From positions 310,001-374,000 of the forward strand of contig NZ_SLWK01000001.1 in assembly GCF_004345615.1 (NCBI RefSeq): a stretch of DNA of 64,000 nucleotides, given 5' to 3'. Below are positions 18,901 to 29,549 of the stretch, one piece after another. A model generated the notes under the pieces. The model was not told the origin of the DNA. It searched no databases and saw nothing but the letters and a program-made list of their open reading frames with translations. The translations under genes and the position numbers were made by a program. Source of the DNA: Natronoflexus pectinivorans (lineage in GTDB: Bacteria > Bacteroidota > Bacteroidia > Bacteroidales > Marinilabiliaceae). Every line of letters starts with the position of its first letter. The stretch's first letter is position 1.

Positions 18901-21900
18901 TTAAAATTTTACATTAACACCAAGATTGACGGCCTTCATTATAGGATAATGGAAAGAGCCTCTGCTTTCAGGATCTACCTTAATATCCAAATTATCCCAG
19001 GTTATGAGATTGTTAGCATTTACATAGAATCTTAATTCACTCATATGCCAACGTTGAGAAACCATTTTGGGAACTGTATAACTCACTTCAACATTTTTCA
19101 ACCTAATAAAACTTCCATCCTGAAGGAAAAAAGAGTTCAGTCTTTGGTTGTGGTTTCCAAACTCATCATAATGCAGTAAGGGATATTTTGCATTGGCCAA
19201 GTTTTCTGCTTCGCTGACAGCAGGATTCCAACGGTGAAGGTGATGCTCGCTCACTTTGCCATTATTTACAAAGGCAAACATGGTTCCTGCATCATAAAAA
19301 CGGCTTACATTTGATACTCCTTGGAACATAGCACTAAACCCCCAACCTTTATAGTTACCTCCGAATGAAAAGCTAAAAGTATTTTCCGGAATGTCACTGT
19401 AACCAATAAAGGTCACATCTCTTTCATCAATAAATCCATCACCATTCATATCCCTGTATTTGAGATCTCCCGGTTGAACATTACCAAATGTCGACACAGG
19501 TAAATTACCAGCATCAATGTCAGCTTGGGTTACAAAACCGTCTACAACCAATCCAAAAAACTGATTAATAGGGCGTCCTTCACGCTTTCGGTAATCAGGC
19601 ATGCCATTTGGCTCATCCATGAATTTGATCTCATTACGGGCATGCATATAATTGGCGTTCACAAAATAATGAAGAGCTCCTAAACGGTTATTGTGACGCA
19701 GCTCAATTTCGAACCCTTTGTTTTGGGTTTCTCCCAGATTACCAGGTGCCATCTCAACTGCCAACCATGCAGGTTTAGTTAAATAGTCCGTCAAAATATT
19801 GTCCCTGTTTTCCAAAAAGAGATCAAAATTCAAAGCAAAAAGCCCATTTCTAAAACTGGATTCAACACCTGCATTATATTTGCGGGCACGCTCCCAGGTC
19901 ACAGCGTAGTTTGGATATCGACCTTCAAATATCCCTGGTTGAAAATTATTACCAAACATGTAGGCACTGTTAAGTTGCGTCCAGGAGTCAACATAAAGGA
20001 ATCTGATGTCTTGTCCATTACGTCTAAATGCATCATTACCGACCTCTCCATATGATGCTTTAAGCTTAAGAGCATCCAGCCATAAGTTAGTTTGATCCAT
20101 AAAAGATTCATTGGACAACATCCAACCAGCAGAGAAAGAAGGAAAGAATCCAAAACGATTTCCTTTAGCAAAGTTCTCTGAACCATTATAACCAGCATTC
20201 ATTTCCCAAAAATATCGTCTATCAAAATTGTAGGTTACACGTCCTACCAAACCTTGGTATCTTCTGGGTAATTGAGCTTGAAAACTATAATCATTCTGAT
20301 TGTATAAAACTAAACCAGTAACTTCATGAAGATCGTCAAACATTCTGGAATAATTAAGAGCATATTCCATATAGGTTTTCATGGATGTGCGTTGAACATT
20401 TCCCTGATAAACCAACTCGCCATCTTCTCCAAACCTAGTATAACTGGTTTCCAACTCCGGGTTTTCTCTGTCAATTAACTCATAAGTAGCAAATGGAGCT
20501 GAGAACCGACGATCATAATCGGTATCATAGTCAAATGACACCATCCCTCTTGCAGACAATCCAGGGGTTATATAATCCATCTTATAATCTAGGATAAAGT
20601 TGGTTTCATTGATGGTTCGAGTAGTTTCATAAAATCCACCGTTGGCCAACTTTGCTGCAATATTGTTTTGGTGTTGAGAATTCCCTCCGAAAAAGCCGTT
20701 CTCATATTGAATTGGAAACTGCCATCCGGGAGTGTGGCTCAATTCGTAAAAAACCTCATTAACAATATTTGAAGTTTGATCATCAATGATATTTGGCCCT
20801 CTACGTTCCTGAAAACGAGTTCCAAAATTCACCGAAGCAGTTAAATTACTGGTAACAAGAAAATCCAAATTAACTCTGAACGAGTATCGTCTGAAATTCA
20901 CATTTCCACTCTGCCCGTAATCATAATTGTTGTTATCTCGATATAATCCGCCCTGGTTAAAGTATTCCAATGAGGTGAAATACCTGATTCTACGGGTTCC
21001 TCCTTGAATGTTGACATTGTAACGCTCTGCTGGTGCAGAGCGACGAAGAATTTCATCATACCAGTCAACATTAGGATAAAGTTGTTGCTCTCTGGGGCTT
21101 AACTCACCACGTACAGATCGACGAAACATCTCAATATCTTGTGCAGAATAGAGAGAAGAAAGACCATCATTCGCTCTGGCCTCTTCCAAAAGTTTTACTG
21201 ACTGGTAAGAATCCAAAAATGCATCACCACGTGTTGGCATTTGCATTTGGTAATTCGCAGTGAGGCTAACAGTAGGTGCCTGTTCACGTCCTCTCTTTGT
21301 TGTGACCAAAATAACACCATTAGCACCTCTAACACCATAAACTGCAGTTGCTGAAGCATCCTTTAAAACAGAGATGCTTTCGATATCGTCAGGCGCAATT
21401 TGGGAGAACTCTCTTTCAACACCATCTACCAGCACCAGAGGCTGGTTGTCACCGGCAAACGAGGCCCTACCACGAATAAAGATCTCGGCATCGTCCATTC
21501 CAGGAGCTCCTGATGACTGAGAAGTAATTACTCCGGGTAGTTTTCCTGCAATGGCCTGTGTTATATTAGGCGAAGAAGATCGCAATATTTCTTCTGTTCC
21601 AACAGAAGAAATTGCTCCAACAACACTTTCTCTCCGTTGCTGTCCATAACCTACAACAATTATATCATCCAATTGATAGGTATCTTCCTGAAGAACAATA
21701 TCAATTACCGTTCTACCATTAACCTCAACTGTTGTATTTCGAAACCCAATAAAACTGATCAGCAATTCAGAATCAGGAGATACGTTGATGGTATACTGAC
21801 CATTGATATCAGTTATGGTGCCCACGATTGTTCCTTGTTCTCTTATATTCACACCGGGAATATAATCTCCGTTTGAATCAGTGATTGTTCCCGTTACTGT

Positions 21901-22011
21901 GTGCCCTTGGGAATGAACAATCTGACTGAATAACAAGATTAAGGCGAATAATAAAAGGCGGAAGGGATTGCCTCCCGCGCTTTTTCTATTTATATTAAAT
22001 AAATTTGTCAT
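18901..22011 (-). CDS. SusC-like TonB-dependent transporter (first pair)
   Basis: 1036 residues from the ATG at 22011 (MTNLFNINRK). An upstream start would overlap the preceding gene, so it is rejected. Signal peptide to about 45, regulatory-like domain (TVTGTITDSNGDYIPGVNI), the usual TonB-box-like DIIVVGYGQQ, plug with QPLVLVDGVEREF and GANGVILVTTKRG, and a barrel ending in VKF. Imports oligosaccharides with the adjacent SusD. It is second in the operon, 22 bp after the GH43-like gene. Confidence 0.95.
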   Translation of the reverse strand: MTNLFNINRKSAGGNPFRLLLFALILLFSQIVHSQGHTVTGTITDSNGDYIPGVNIREQGTIVGTITDINGQYTINVSPDSELLISFIGFRNTTVEVNGRTVIDIVLQEDTYQLDDIIVVGYGQQRRESVVGAISSVGTEEILRSSSPNITQAIAGKLPGVITSQSSGAPGMDDAEIFIRGRASFAGDNQPLVLVDGVEREFSQIAPDDIESISVLKDASATAVYGVRGANGVILVTTKRGREQAPTVSLTANYQMQMPTRGDAFLDSYQSVKLLEEARANDGLSSLYSAQDIEMFRRSVRGELSPREQQLYPNVDWYDEILRRSAPAERYNVNIQGGTRRIRYFTSLEYFNQGGLYRDNNNYDYGQSGNVNFRRYSFRVNLDFLVTSNLTASVNFGTRFQERRGPNIIDDQTSNIVNEVFYELSHTPGWQFPIQYENGFFGGNSQHQNNIAAKLANGGFYETTRTINETNFILDYKMDYITPGLSARGMVSFDYDTDYDRRFSAPFATYELIDRENPELETSYTRFGEDGELVYQGNVQRTSMKTYMEYALNYSRMFDDLHEVTGLVLYNQNDYSFQAQLPRRYQGLVGRVTYNFDRRYFWEMNAGYNGSENFAKGNRFGFFPSFSAGWMLSNESFMDQTNLWLDALKLKASYGEVGNDAFRRNGQDIRFLYVDSWTQLNSAYMFGNNFQPGIFEGRYPNYAVTWERARKYNAGVESSFRNGLFALNFDLFLENRDNILTDYLTKPAWLAVEMAPGNLGETQNKGFEIELRHNNRLGALHYFVNANYMHARNEIKFMDEPNGMPDYRKREGRPINQFFGLVVDGFVTQADIDAGNLPVSTFGNVQPGDLKYRDMNGDGFIDERDVTFIGYSDIPENTFSFSFGGNYKGWGFSAMFQGVSNVSRFYDAGTMFAFVNNGKVSEHHLHRWNPAVSEAENLANAKYPLLHYDEFGNHNQRLNSFFLQDGSFIRLKNVEVSYTVPKMVSQRWHMSELRFYVNANNLITWDNLDIKVDPESRGSFHYPIMKAVNLGVNVKF

Positions 22012-22033
22012 AAAAAAGAAGTTAATTAAATGA

Positions 22034-24787
22034 TTACTGGCCATTAACCACTTTCTTCATCCAAACACCAGGATGGAAAAAGAAAGTATCGTTAACACCG
22101 CCACCAGCGAATGTATTAACCGAATGATCCCAGTCAAAAACAGGATTCAGCAAGATGAAGATCTGCTCTCCACCCCATGCATCACTAGACAAATGAAGCA
22201 CTTGAGATGATTCGTCAAAATTCCAGGAACCTCCAACTTCTTCTCCGCTGTGCAGATAAGTACCATCAGCATTAAGTACCATCATTGGTGCAGACATATT
22301 GTTTACGCTGGCTGGGCTGCCCTGGAACCAGAAGGCTCCATAATGCCATGTTCCCGGAATATCATCAACTGAAACTGTTCCGCTTTCAACACCGGAGAAT
22401 CTCTCTGGAGAAATGACCGGAAATGGTTGATTGGAAGTGACCATGCGGCTGTCGTTAAGCCAGTTCATCACTCTAACATGCATCTCATAATCTGTTCCAT
22501 CTGTTTTTCTGGCCTGATGCACAACATACCAGTTATCACCATCTCTCCAGGTCTTAATGCCGTCTGTGTATGACCAACTTGTTCCTCCTGAGAATTGATA
22601 AGGAGTAAGAATTCTACTTTCACCAAAGCTGCTGCCATCAGACAAATTCCTGTTACCATAATCGATGTATGGTCCCATCGGATTGATTGAAGCACTCTGA
22701 AGCACCGATACATTATTATAGGTTGCAATAAGGGTATAGTAACCATTATAATATATCAATTCAGGTGACCCTACATTAAGATTAGGATCGCTGCTGGTTA
22801 CAGCTATAACAGGAGAACCTAAAGGCATACCCGTAGACTGATCCAGTTCAACTATATGAACTCCACCTACTCCCTCACCAAAAGCCAGAAAATGGCCATC
22901 AGCTGTCGCCACAAAACTTGGACTCATAGCCTTATATGAGGTAGATACATCAGAGAAGAGCACCTCTCCCTGATCTGTCCATGAAGCATTTTCCAATGAA
23001 GAACTGGTCGCATAACCTAATACAGAAGCATCAGTTCCGGCCTGAACAGAATAGTATAATCTCCACTGACTTCCAACTCTGGCAATTGCAGGTTGACCAA
23101 TTATTATGTCTTCATCCTCAATTGAAGAATCCAATTCCATCAGTCTTGCACCAGCCCAGTTATTAATTACACTGCTGAGAACATATCCATGATCATCAAA
23201 GAACACCAAATCATCGCTTGATCTAACAATAAGCCCTCTTTCGTAATCGAATCCATCGATTCCGGCGTTACTTGAAAAAAACCAATATTTGTTATCCACA
23301 GCCATGGCCGGATCATAGATTCCGGTTCTTACATTTGAAGGATCGGGGCCAGATACGTCGCCTATTTTTCTAATCCAAACACCTGGGAAATCTCCAAACG
23401 TATCATTGATTCCTGCTCCGACAATAATCACTTCATTATTGCCTTCAAAATCATGTCCTTTAAACAATCGGATATAGATATCTTCTCCTCCCCATTCTGT
23501 ACTATGCATATGTAAAATGCCACGTCCTGGATCAAAATCCCAAGATCCCCCACTATAAGTACCATCTGCGTTGAAAGATTTTGGATCATTTATAGCACTT
23601 AGGGTATGTCCCCAAATTGTACCATAATAGTAATCGCCTGCAATATCGGCAATGGTAATATCATCAGGAAGAGGTCCGGCATACCTGACAGGGCTGATGC
23701 CCGGCACTGGAATCCCCGCACCTACATTTCTTCTGGAATCATCGATCCATTCCATTCGTCTTATATGTAACACAGGTTCAGAAGATCCGGCTGCAACAGC
23801 GTGATGTGCAGCAAAAAACTGATTGTTATCGTCTTTAAACACACTGACACCATTAACCCTGTGCCAGGCTGTACCTCCTGCATGTTGAAGATTAGACAAA
23901 ACCCTTGAAATTTCCCAAAAATTGGCAATTCCAAGCGCACTTCTTCCTGAGAAATCAGAATATGGACCCATAGGGTCAGTTGAATAAGTATGTGCTGTAA
24001 TGGGTAAATCCCCATTATCAACAGTAAAAAGCAAATGGAAATAACCTCCATGGTAAAACATTGAAGGGTTCCCTGTAAGGGTATTATCTGCGCGTGATGC
24101 AACTCTTACTGCAGATCCGCTTGGCATGCTGGTTGCTGGGTTTAACGGTACAATATGAACCCCACCTCCACTATTACCAAAAGCCAAATAATGAGATGCT
24201 CCATCCGGAGACTTACAAAAACTGGGGCTAATAGCTTTATACTCCATTCCAGGCTCAGAGCTAAGAATCTCCCCCATATCAGTCCATTCCGGATCATCCA
24301 ACGATGGAGTTACTGCATATCCTATAATAGAGGCATTGGTTCCAGCAGACACTGAATAATATAGTCTCCACTCATCCCCAATTTTAACTAAATCAGGTTG
24401 GCCTATTCTAATATTGGTTTCTACTACAGCATCATCAAGCTCTAGCAACCGTGCACCTGCCCAGTTAGAAATAACATCAGATAAAATGTATTCATTCCCC
24501 TCGGTCATTGTCATGTTTACCAAATCAACTGATCTGCGTACCATAAGACCATCCTCGTATTCCACTCCTTCTAGCGAAGCATTCGATGAGATGATGTAAT
24601 AGTAATTATCCTTTCCAATAGTTGGATCCGTCACATTCGAGTATGAAGGATCCATTGCTGGTGGCTCTGGTTCAGGATTTTTCTGGTTTCCAGCCGGTGG
24701 ATCCATTTGATCCCACTTCTGGCATGACCATCCTAATAAAACTCCCAACAGAGTCACGGTTACCAATGGCTTAAATTTTATTCTCAT
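22034..24787 (-). CDS. Tandem GH43-like lipoprotein lacking catalytic residues; likely glycan-binding
   Basis: 917 residues from the ATG at 24787. Lipobox GWS-C22. Two homologous halves (about 50-475 and 480-915), each a GH43-type propeller plus a lipocalin-like C-terminal domain ending in GVWIRK or GVWMKK. Both keep the first Asp (Asp54 in VTDPT; IYDPA in copy two). The second acid is Ser in both (KAISPS, Ser187; KAMSPS) and the acid Glu position is Gly in both (TGNPS, Gly239; GSPE). The WAP segment is changed to IGQP in both. Catalysis by the normal mechanism seems impossible. First gene of the SusCDCD operon, where surface glycan-binding proteins are often found, so binding of arabinan-type chains is inferred. 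Confidence 0.82.
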   Translation of the reverse strand: MRIKFKPLVTVTLLGVLLGWSCQKWDQMDPPAGNQKNPEPEPPAMDPSYSNVTDPTIGKDNYYYIISSNASLEGVEYEDGLMVRRSVDLVNMTMTEGNEYILSDVISNWAGARLLELDDAVVETNIRIGQPDLVKIGDEWRLYYSVSAGTNASIIGYAVTPSLDDPEWTDMGEILSSEPGMEYKAISPSFCKSPDGASHYLAFGNSGGGVHIVPLNPATSMPSGSAVRVASRADNTLTGNPSMFYHGGYFHLLFTVDNGDLPITAHTYSTDPMGPYSDFSGRSALGIANFWEISRVLSNLQHAGGTAWHRVNGVSVFKDDNNQFFAAHHAVAAGSSEPVLHIRRMEWIDDSRRNVGAGIPVPGISPVRYAGPLPDDITIADIAGDYYYGTIWGHTLSAINDPKSFNADGTYSGGSWDFDPGRGILHMHSTEWGGEDIYIRLFKGHDFEGNNEVIIVGAGINDTFGDFPGVWIRKIGDVSGPDPSNVRTGIYDPAMAVDNKYWFFSSNAGIDGFDYERGLIVRSSDDLVFFDDHGYVLSSVINNWAGARLMELDSSIEDEDIIIGQPAIARVGSQWRLYYSVQAGTDASVLGYATSSSLENASWTDQGEVLFSDVSTSYKAMSPSFVATADGHFLAFGEGVGGVHIVELDQSTGMPLGSPVIAVTSSDPNLNVGSPELIYYNGYYTLIATYNNVSVLQSASINPMGPYIDYGNRNLSDGSSFGESRILTPYQFSGGTSWSYTDGIKTWRDGDNWYVVHQARKTDGTDYEMHVRVMNWLNDSRMVTSNQPFPVISPERFSGVESGTVSVDDIPGTWHYGAFWFQGSPASVNNMSAPMMVLNADGTYLHSGEEVGGSWNFDESSQVLHLSSDAWGGEQIFILLNPVFDWDHSVNTFAGGGVNDTFFFHPGVWMKKVVNGQ

Positions 24788-24927
24788 AATCAATTTTTAA
24801 TAATAAAACATTGAATCATAACTTTTAATTGAATTCTTCCTATTTAAAAAAGTGATTTAGGTTTACCTCCATAGAATTGAATATTTGACATTAAACTTCT
24901 GTTTGCGATTTATAATTTTTGTTAAAT

Positions 24928-24935
24928 CAAATGTA
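24928..24935 (-). promoter_or_regulatory. -7 promoter box for the SusCD operon
   Basis: TACATTTG on the minus strand fits TAnnTTTG and lies 140 bp upstream of the first gene of the operon. No -33 element at normal spacing. Confidence 0.35.
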
Positions 24936-25010
24936 GGGTAGATTTTACTTTTCATGGTGCACAATAATACATATGTGGTGGATTAATGTTGACATATTAT
25001 GAGAGAGAAC

Positions 25011-25028
25011 CATAAACCCCCTTATAAA
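25011..25028. promoter_or_regulatory. Shared PUL intergenic motif, strong copy
   Basis: CATAAACCCCCTTATAAA differs at one position from the copy at 33679-33696. It lies in the 618-bp gene-free gap between the SusCD operon (start 24787) and the divergent secreted GH43 gene (start 25406), where a shared activator site would be expected. The remaining gap is AT-rich with no other clear signal. The match is seen; regulator binding is inferred. Confidence 0.5.
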
Positions 25029-25405
25029 AAGGGTATTTCTAACGACAAACATATCCGATGCATTTTTGATTAAGAAGCCGCACTAAAACAATATTTAACA
25101 AAAAGAGTGTTAATCATTCTATAAGAATGGAGAGCAATAAGCGAAAGCATATTTACAAATTGATCCACTATAAATAAACCTGTGTCCACCAAAGCATAAA
25201 AAAGAAACAATATATTTATTCTACTCTAAACCATAGTTGTGGCTTTAAGTATTTAAAAACACAATTTTCCCTCTCACCTACCAAAATCGACAAAAGGATA
25301 ATGATAAAAAAGAATAAAAACCTCTCTAAATCATCATTATTACACACTTATACTTAAGCATAAATCATTATTCCAAATAATATAGAATAGCCAATTTAAA
25401 AGACT

Positions 25406-27544
25406 ATGAAAAAGAACTTTCCCGTATTACTAACTCTGATCTTTATAGCTAATTATACTTTATCAGACAACCTTTTAGATGACTTTACCCCACCACCCTA
25501 TTTCGATACCTACCATGAATTTGCGACAGATCCTGAAAATTGGTCCATCTTTAATGTACACGATCCAACAGTCACCAAAGATGGAGAGTGGTATTACATG
25601 TTTAATACCGATGTAGCATTTGGTGGTCATAATATTGGCACGGGTGCCATGGTTCGTAGATCCAGGGACTTGGTTGAATGGGAATTTATCGGAACTGCTT
25701 TTAATGGAGTACCACAATCAGCAAAAGATTTCTTTCTCCAGCATAACCCAAATTATGACGATTCAGGCATATGGGCACCATTCGTAATCAAAGCAGGTGA
25801 TGAATTTCGCCTTTACTATTCGGCACCAGGAGGTCTTGACGGACAGAACCTCGCCTATATTGGCTACGCAACCAGCCAATCAGCTGGCGGCCCATGGGAA
25901 GACCAGGGGCATATAGTTCACTCCCTACCTAATGACCCCATTAATGCAATCGACCCATCGGTGATAATTGATCCGGAAACCGGGAAGCATTGGATGGTTT
26001 ATGGATCATACCAAACAGGAATGTTTGTACTGGAGTTGAATCCGGAAACCGGAGGCATTTTAAACCAAGGTGATAAAGGCGTGAAAGTTGCTGCTCGTGC
26101 AGGGGGCAGACATGGCTCAATAGAGGGGCCGGAGTTTAGCTACAGAAACGGCTGGTTTTATCTTTTTGTATCATACGACTGGCTGGAGGATTTTTATAAT
26201 GTCAGGGTTGGCAGATCCCGAAATCCGGAAGGGCCATATTACGATATTAATGGACGAGATATGGCTGCCTACACAGACGATTATCCAATGATTCTGGCAC
26301 CATACAGATTTAATCATCACATGGGATGGCAGGGAACAGGTCACAATGCTATCTATAATGATAACGGAGATTACTACATTTTTCATCAGGCGCGACCAAG
26401 TACATCTATTTTCTGCATGGTCCTTCATGTTAGAAAAATACACTGGGTAAATGACTGGCCTGTAGTTGAACCCCAGCGCTATGCCAATGTCCTTCAAACT
26501 CCAATCAGCAAAAATGAACTCATTGGACAATGGGAACACCTTTTATTGATATATGACAAATCAAATCCTCACCAAAGACCAAGCATCATTGAGCTTCTTG
26601 AGAATGGCACCATTGACAATAATGCGACAAACAGATGGAGTTTGGACGGTAATGAACTTACCATGAGTTGGGGTAATGGACAGCATATAGATCAACTAAT
26701 TGTATCCCGCGCCTGGGATTGGGAACTCCGAAGACTGACCATTACCTATACAGGCATGAATGAGGGCGGCTTAAATATTTGGGGGAAACATATTACACAA
26801 GATGCAGTAGATGCTGTTTCAAATGTTTTTACTGACTCTGTGTATGTCATCCGCAATCATAACAGCAATAAGGTTCTGGAGGTATTTAATGGGAACGATG
26901 CCTTTGGAACAAACATCATCCAAAACACATACACAGGAGCCAATTCCCAAAAATGGATGGTGGAAAATGCCGGGAGTGGTTATGTTGCTTTGCGTCCAAT
27001 AAGCAGCTCTCAGGGAAGGTATTTGGAAGTGGCAAACAACAATGCAAACAATGGTGCAAATATTCGACTGGGGACCAATGTAATCGACAACTCAAAACGC
27101 GTGAAGTTTAACTATCAGGAAAACGGTTACTTCTCTATTACTACTGCCTCGTCAAACGATTTAAGATCGTTTGATGTGAGCAACTTCTCAACACAGGATG
27201 GAGCGAATGTTGTGCAGTGGGAATATCTGGGTGGTAATAATCAATTGTGGAGATTAGAAAGAATTCCTCAAAGTCCCACTTCACTTATGAAGACACCTGA
27301 ACCAAAAATCAGTATTTATCCTAATCCAACAACCCAAAAATCGGTTACAATCGACCTAAACTCTATGAATCCGGAAAGCAACCTTAAGATTTCCATTTAT
27401 AACATCTCAGGTTCTATGGTTGAACAGTATCAGGGAGAATGGCTGAACCAATATCAAACAAAAGCCAGATTTGAAAATGGGATATATATCATAAGAATTG
27501 AAACACCTTCATTTACATATACAGAACGAGTTATTTCCAGGTAA
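25406..27544 (+). CDS. Secreted GH43 arabinanase-like enzyme with ricin-type lectin and T9SS domains
   Basis: 712 residues with a signal peptide and no lipobox. The GH43 propeller (about 40-370) has all three acids: Asp53 in VHDPTV, Asp183 in NAIDPS and Glu240 in IEGPEF, plus IWAPFV. A lipocalin-like domain (about 375-465; ELIGQWEHLL) follows, as in endo-arabinanases. Residues about 475-621 form a ricin B-type trefoil with QKW and QLW motifs, a CBM13-like glycan binder. Residues 631-712 (ISIYPNPTT...) are a type A T9SS sorting domain, so the enzyme is exported across the outer membrane. Probably attacks insoluble arabinan or arabinoxylan outside the cell. Single gene, divergent from the SusCD operon, followed by a terminator. 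Confidence 0.88.
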   Translation: MKKNFPVLLTLIFIANYTLSDNLLDDFTPPPYFDTYHEFATDPENWSIFNVHDPTVTKDGEWYYMFNTDVAFGGHNIGTGAMVRRSRDLVEWEFIGTAFNGVPQSAKDFFLQHNPNYDDSGIWAPFVIKAGDEFRLYYSAPGGLDGQNLAYIGYATSQSAGGPWEDQGHIVHSLPNDPINAIDPSVIIDPETGKHWMVYGSYQTGMFVLELNPETGGILNQGDKGVKVAARAGGRHGSIEGPEFSYRNGWFYLFVSYDWLEDFYNVRVGRSRNPEGPYYDINGRDMAAYTDDYPMILAPYRFNHHMGWQGTGHNAIYNDNGDYYIFHQARPSTSIFCMVLHVRKIHWVNDWPVVEPQRYANVLQTPISKNELIGQWEHLLLIYDKSNPHQRPSIIELLENGTIDNNATNRWSLDGNELTMSWGNGQHIDQLIVSRAWDWELRRLTITYTGMNEGGLNIWGKHITQDAVDAVSNVFTDSVYVIRNHNSNKVLEVFNGNDAFGTNIIQNTYTGANSQKWMVENAGSGYVALRPISSSQGRYLEVANNNANNGANIRLGTNVIDNSKRVKFNYQENGYFSITTASSNDLRSFDVSNFSTQDGANVVQWEYLGGNNQLWRLERIPQSPTSLMKTPEPKISIYPNPTTQKSVTIDLNSMNPESNLKISIYNISGSMVEQYQGEWLNQYQTKARFENGIYIIRIETPSFTYTERVISR

Positions 27545-27567
27545 TTCATCCTTCTGCTGATATAACA

Positions 27568-27593
27568 AAAAGGGACGATGGATCGTCCCTTTT
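27568..27593. terminator. Bidirectional terminator between GH43 and GH97 genes
   Basis: AAAAGGGACGAT and ATCGTCCCTTTT are 12-bp perfect arms between convergent genes; the central GG and flanking bases form the loop. Confidence 0.85.
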
Positions 27594-27614
27594 ATGCTTT
27601 TATCTTATAAAACC

Positions 27615-29549
27615 TTAGTTTGCCGGATACCAAATCACAAAGCCACCATTTGGTTCCATGCTCAAGGTAACATCTGTATCTACGTCTGAAATAGAAAATC
27701 CCTTATCTGATCCATCAGAAATAAGTTGGCCGGGACTATTCACTCCAGGCAGGTCAAGGTTCATGACAAAATCCCGAGCTTTATCCTCACCATTTATCCC
27801 TGCAACAAACCAACCATTTTCTGCTTTTCTGGCCAATACAGCAAACTCTCCCGGATACCCATCAACAAACCGAGTCTCTTGCCATTGCACCGGCAACTGG
27901 CGCAAGAAATCTTTTACATAGTCAGGAACTTGTCGAATACCCGCTGGTCTCTCTGCCAAATGTTGAATCCCGGATGTAAACAAAATTGGCAAAGCCAACT
28001 CATGTCCCGGCGTAGTTATTCTTTTTACATCACCAGGTATTCCGGTTAAATTCATTGGAGTGTAGTCAATTGGATCAAAAACATTGCGTGAAAACACTTG
28101 CATGGTATTGTGTCGTGGTGCATTATTGGCTGTTTCTTGTGTAAACGTGACAAATTCCATCCCTTCTACTGCCTCAATGGTAACAAGGTTTGGATAGGTG
28201 CGATGCCATCCCCTTGGCAAGGTGGCTCCATGGCAATTGACTGTCAGATTGAATTTTGCAGCGTCCATAAAAATATCATGATAATACTCAATAACTGACT
28301 GACCATCTCCACCAAAAAAGTCAACCTTAACACCAGAAATTCCTATTTCGCTGATTCGTTGAAATTCACGCATGCGATCCTCGCGAGTTAACAATGCACT
28401 TCTAGGCGTGTATGGAGCTGTATTCCAATCGCCTGCCGAATTATACCACAGAATTAATTCCACATTTTTAGATGCAGCATAATCGGCCAATTCTTTCATG
28501 CGGTCATAGCCAATGTTTATATCCCAGTTAACATCAATTAAGCAATATTCCCAATTCATATCGGCTGCAAAATCAATGTACTCTCTGGTGGTATTGTAAT
28601 TCACTGACTCATCCTTGTACATTATCCAGCTCCAACTGGCATTTCCCGGCTTCACCCATGAAAAATCCATATCAATGGCTGGTGCAGCAAGGTCTGTTCC
28701 CAGAGTTGACATCACAATGTCTTCTAAGGAACCAACAGCTATTAAACGCCAGGGTGATAACCATGGCAGTTTGGATTCTGGATTTAGTTTTCCATCAAAT
28801 ATGGTTTCTCTTGGATCAGGAAACCCAATTTTATACTCATTGTCATTATCTCCGGGAATCAGTCGGGTTCCACAATAATTCCTGTGCAAATCAGCCTCAG
28901 AGATTAACATCCAAACATCTCCATTTTTAAATAACGCCGGATAAACCCACCCTACACCAAGAGGAGAAGGGGTACCCGGCTTCACCTCATATTCATATTG
29001 CTCTTCGTAAGATGGGTTGGTATGTTCCCAACCAGTTTTTGCCACCGACATGGGAGACAGCCAACCAATGGTTCCTTCAGTAAACCTGAATGAACTGGCC
29101 TCTGAGGTAATTTTTTTCACATCGTCACTTTGACCAGGGAAGTAATAGCGATAGGCAAAACCATTATCCGACAATCGAAAAATTATATCCATTTGTGCAC
29201 GATCGCTGGTGAAGAAAGTAAATACTGTTTCAACACCTTCATAAACATGGTCAACTTGTTTGCCGGTTACCAAAGTGTATTGATCGTTGATGACCTGGCT
29301 TTCGGAAATCCCTCCAAAAGAGAGATTTTCTGTAAAATCTGCATCCTCCATAGCAACACCAAGCTTTGAGTTTTCAAGAATGATTTTCCCATCAAAAACA
29401 AGGGAGTAAAGAGGAGTTCCATTGGTTGAAAGGTGAACAATAGCTTTTAAACGGCCATCCGGACTTACTAGTTCCAGATCCTTTTCACCGGATTTACACC
29501 CTGAAAAAAGGAGAAGAATAAAAAATAATTGTAAGAATCGCTGCTTCAT
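27615..29549 (-). CDS. GH97 glycoside hydrolase lipoprotein, retaining type
   Basis: 644 residues; lipobox LFSG-C18. N-terminal beta-sandwich (about 25-280), central (beta/alpha)8 barrel (about 290-560) and C-terminal sandwich, the full GH97 layout. Family enzymes are alpha-glucosidases (inverting, as SusB) or alpha-galactosidases and related exo-enzymes (retaining). Here GVKVDFF carries Asp410 in the nucleophile position of retaining members, and Glu465 in GMEF is 55 residues later, the same spacing as in the characterised retaining enzyme BtGH97b (recalled, not checked). That points to alpha-galactosidase or beta-L-arabinopyranosidase activity rather than alpha-glucosidase. Monocistronic; about 1 kb of repeats lies upstream. 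Confidence 0.87.
   Translation of the reverse strand: MKQRFLQLFFILLLFSGCKSGEKDLELVSPDGRLKAIVHLSTNGTPLYSLVFDGKIILENSKLGVAMEDADFTENLSFGGISESQVINDQYTLVTGKQVDHVYEGVETVFTFFTSDRAQMDIIFRLSDNGFAYRYYFPGQSDDVKKITSEASSFRFTEGTIGWLSPMSVAKTGWEHTNPSYEEQYEYEVKPGTPSPLGVGWVYPALFKNGDVWMLISEADLHRNYCGTRLIPGDNDNEYKIGFPDPRETIFDGKLNPESKLPWLSPWRLIAVGSLEDIVMSTLGTDLAAPAIDMDFSWVKPGNASWSWIMYKDESVNYNTTREYIDFAADMNWEYCLIDVNWDINIGYDRMKELADYAASKNVELILWYNSAGDWNTAPYTPRSALLTREDRMREFQRISEIGISGVKVDFFGGDGQSVIEYYHDIFMDAAKFNLTVNCHGATLPRGWHRTYPNLVTIEAVEGMEFVTFTQETANNAPRHNTMQVFSRNVFDPIDYTPMNLTGIPGDVKRITTPGHELALPILFTSGIQHLAERPAGIRQVPDYVKDFLRQLPVQWQETRFVDGYPGEFAVLARKAENGWFVAGINGEDKARDFVMNLDLPGVNSPGQLISDGSDKGFSISDVDTDVTLSMEPNGGFVIWYPAN

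Noticed and set aside
22012-22044. Upstream start of the first SusC overlapping the GH43-like gene
   Set aside because: The ATG at 22011 gives a non-overlapping start and a normal 22-bp operon gap.
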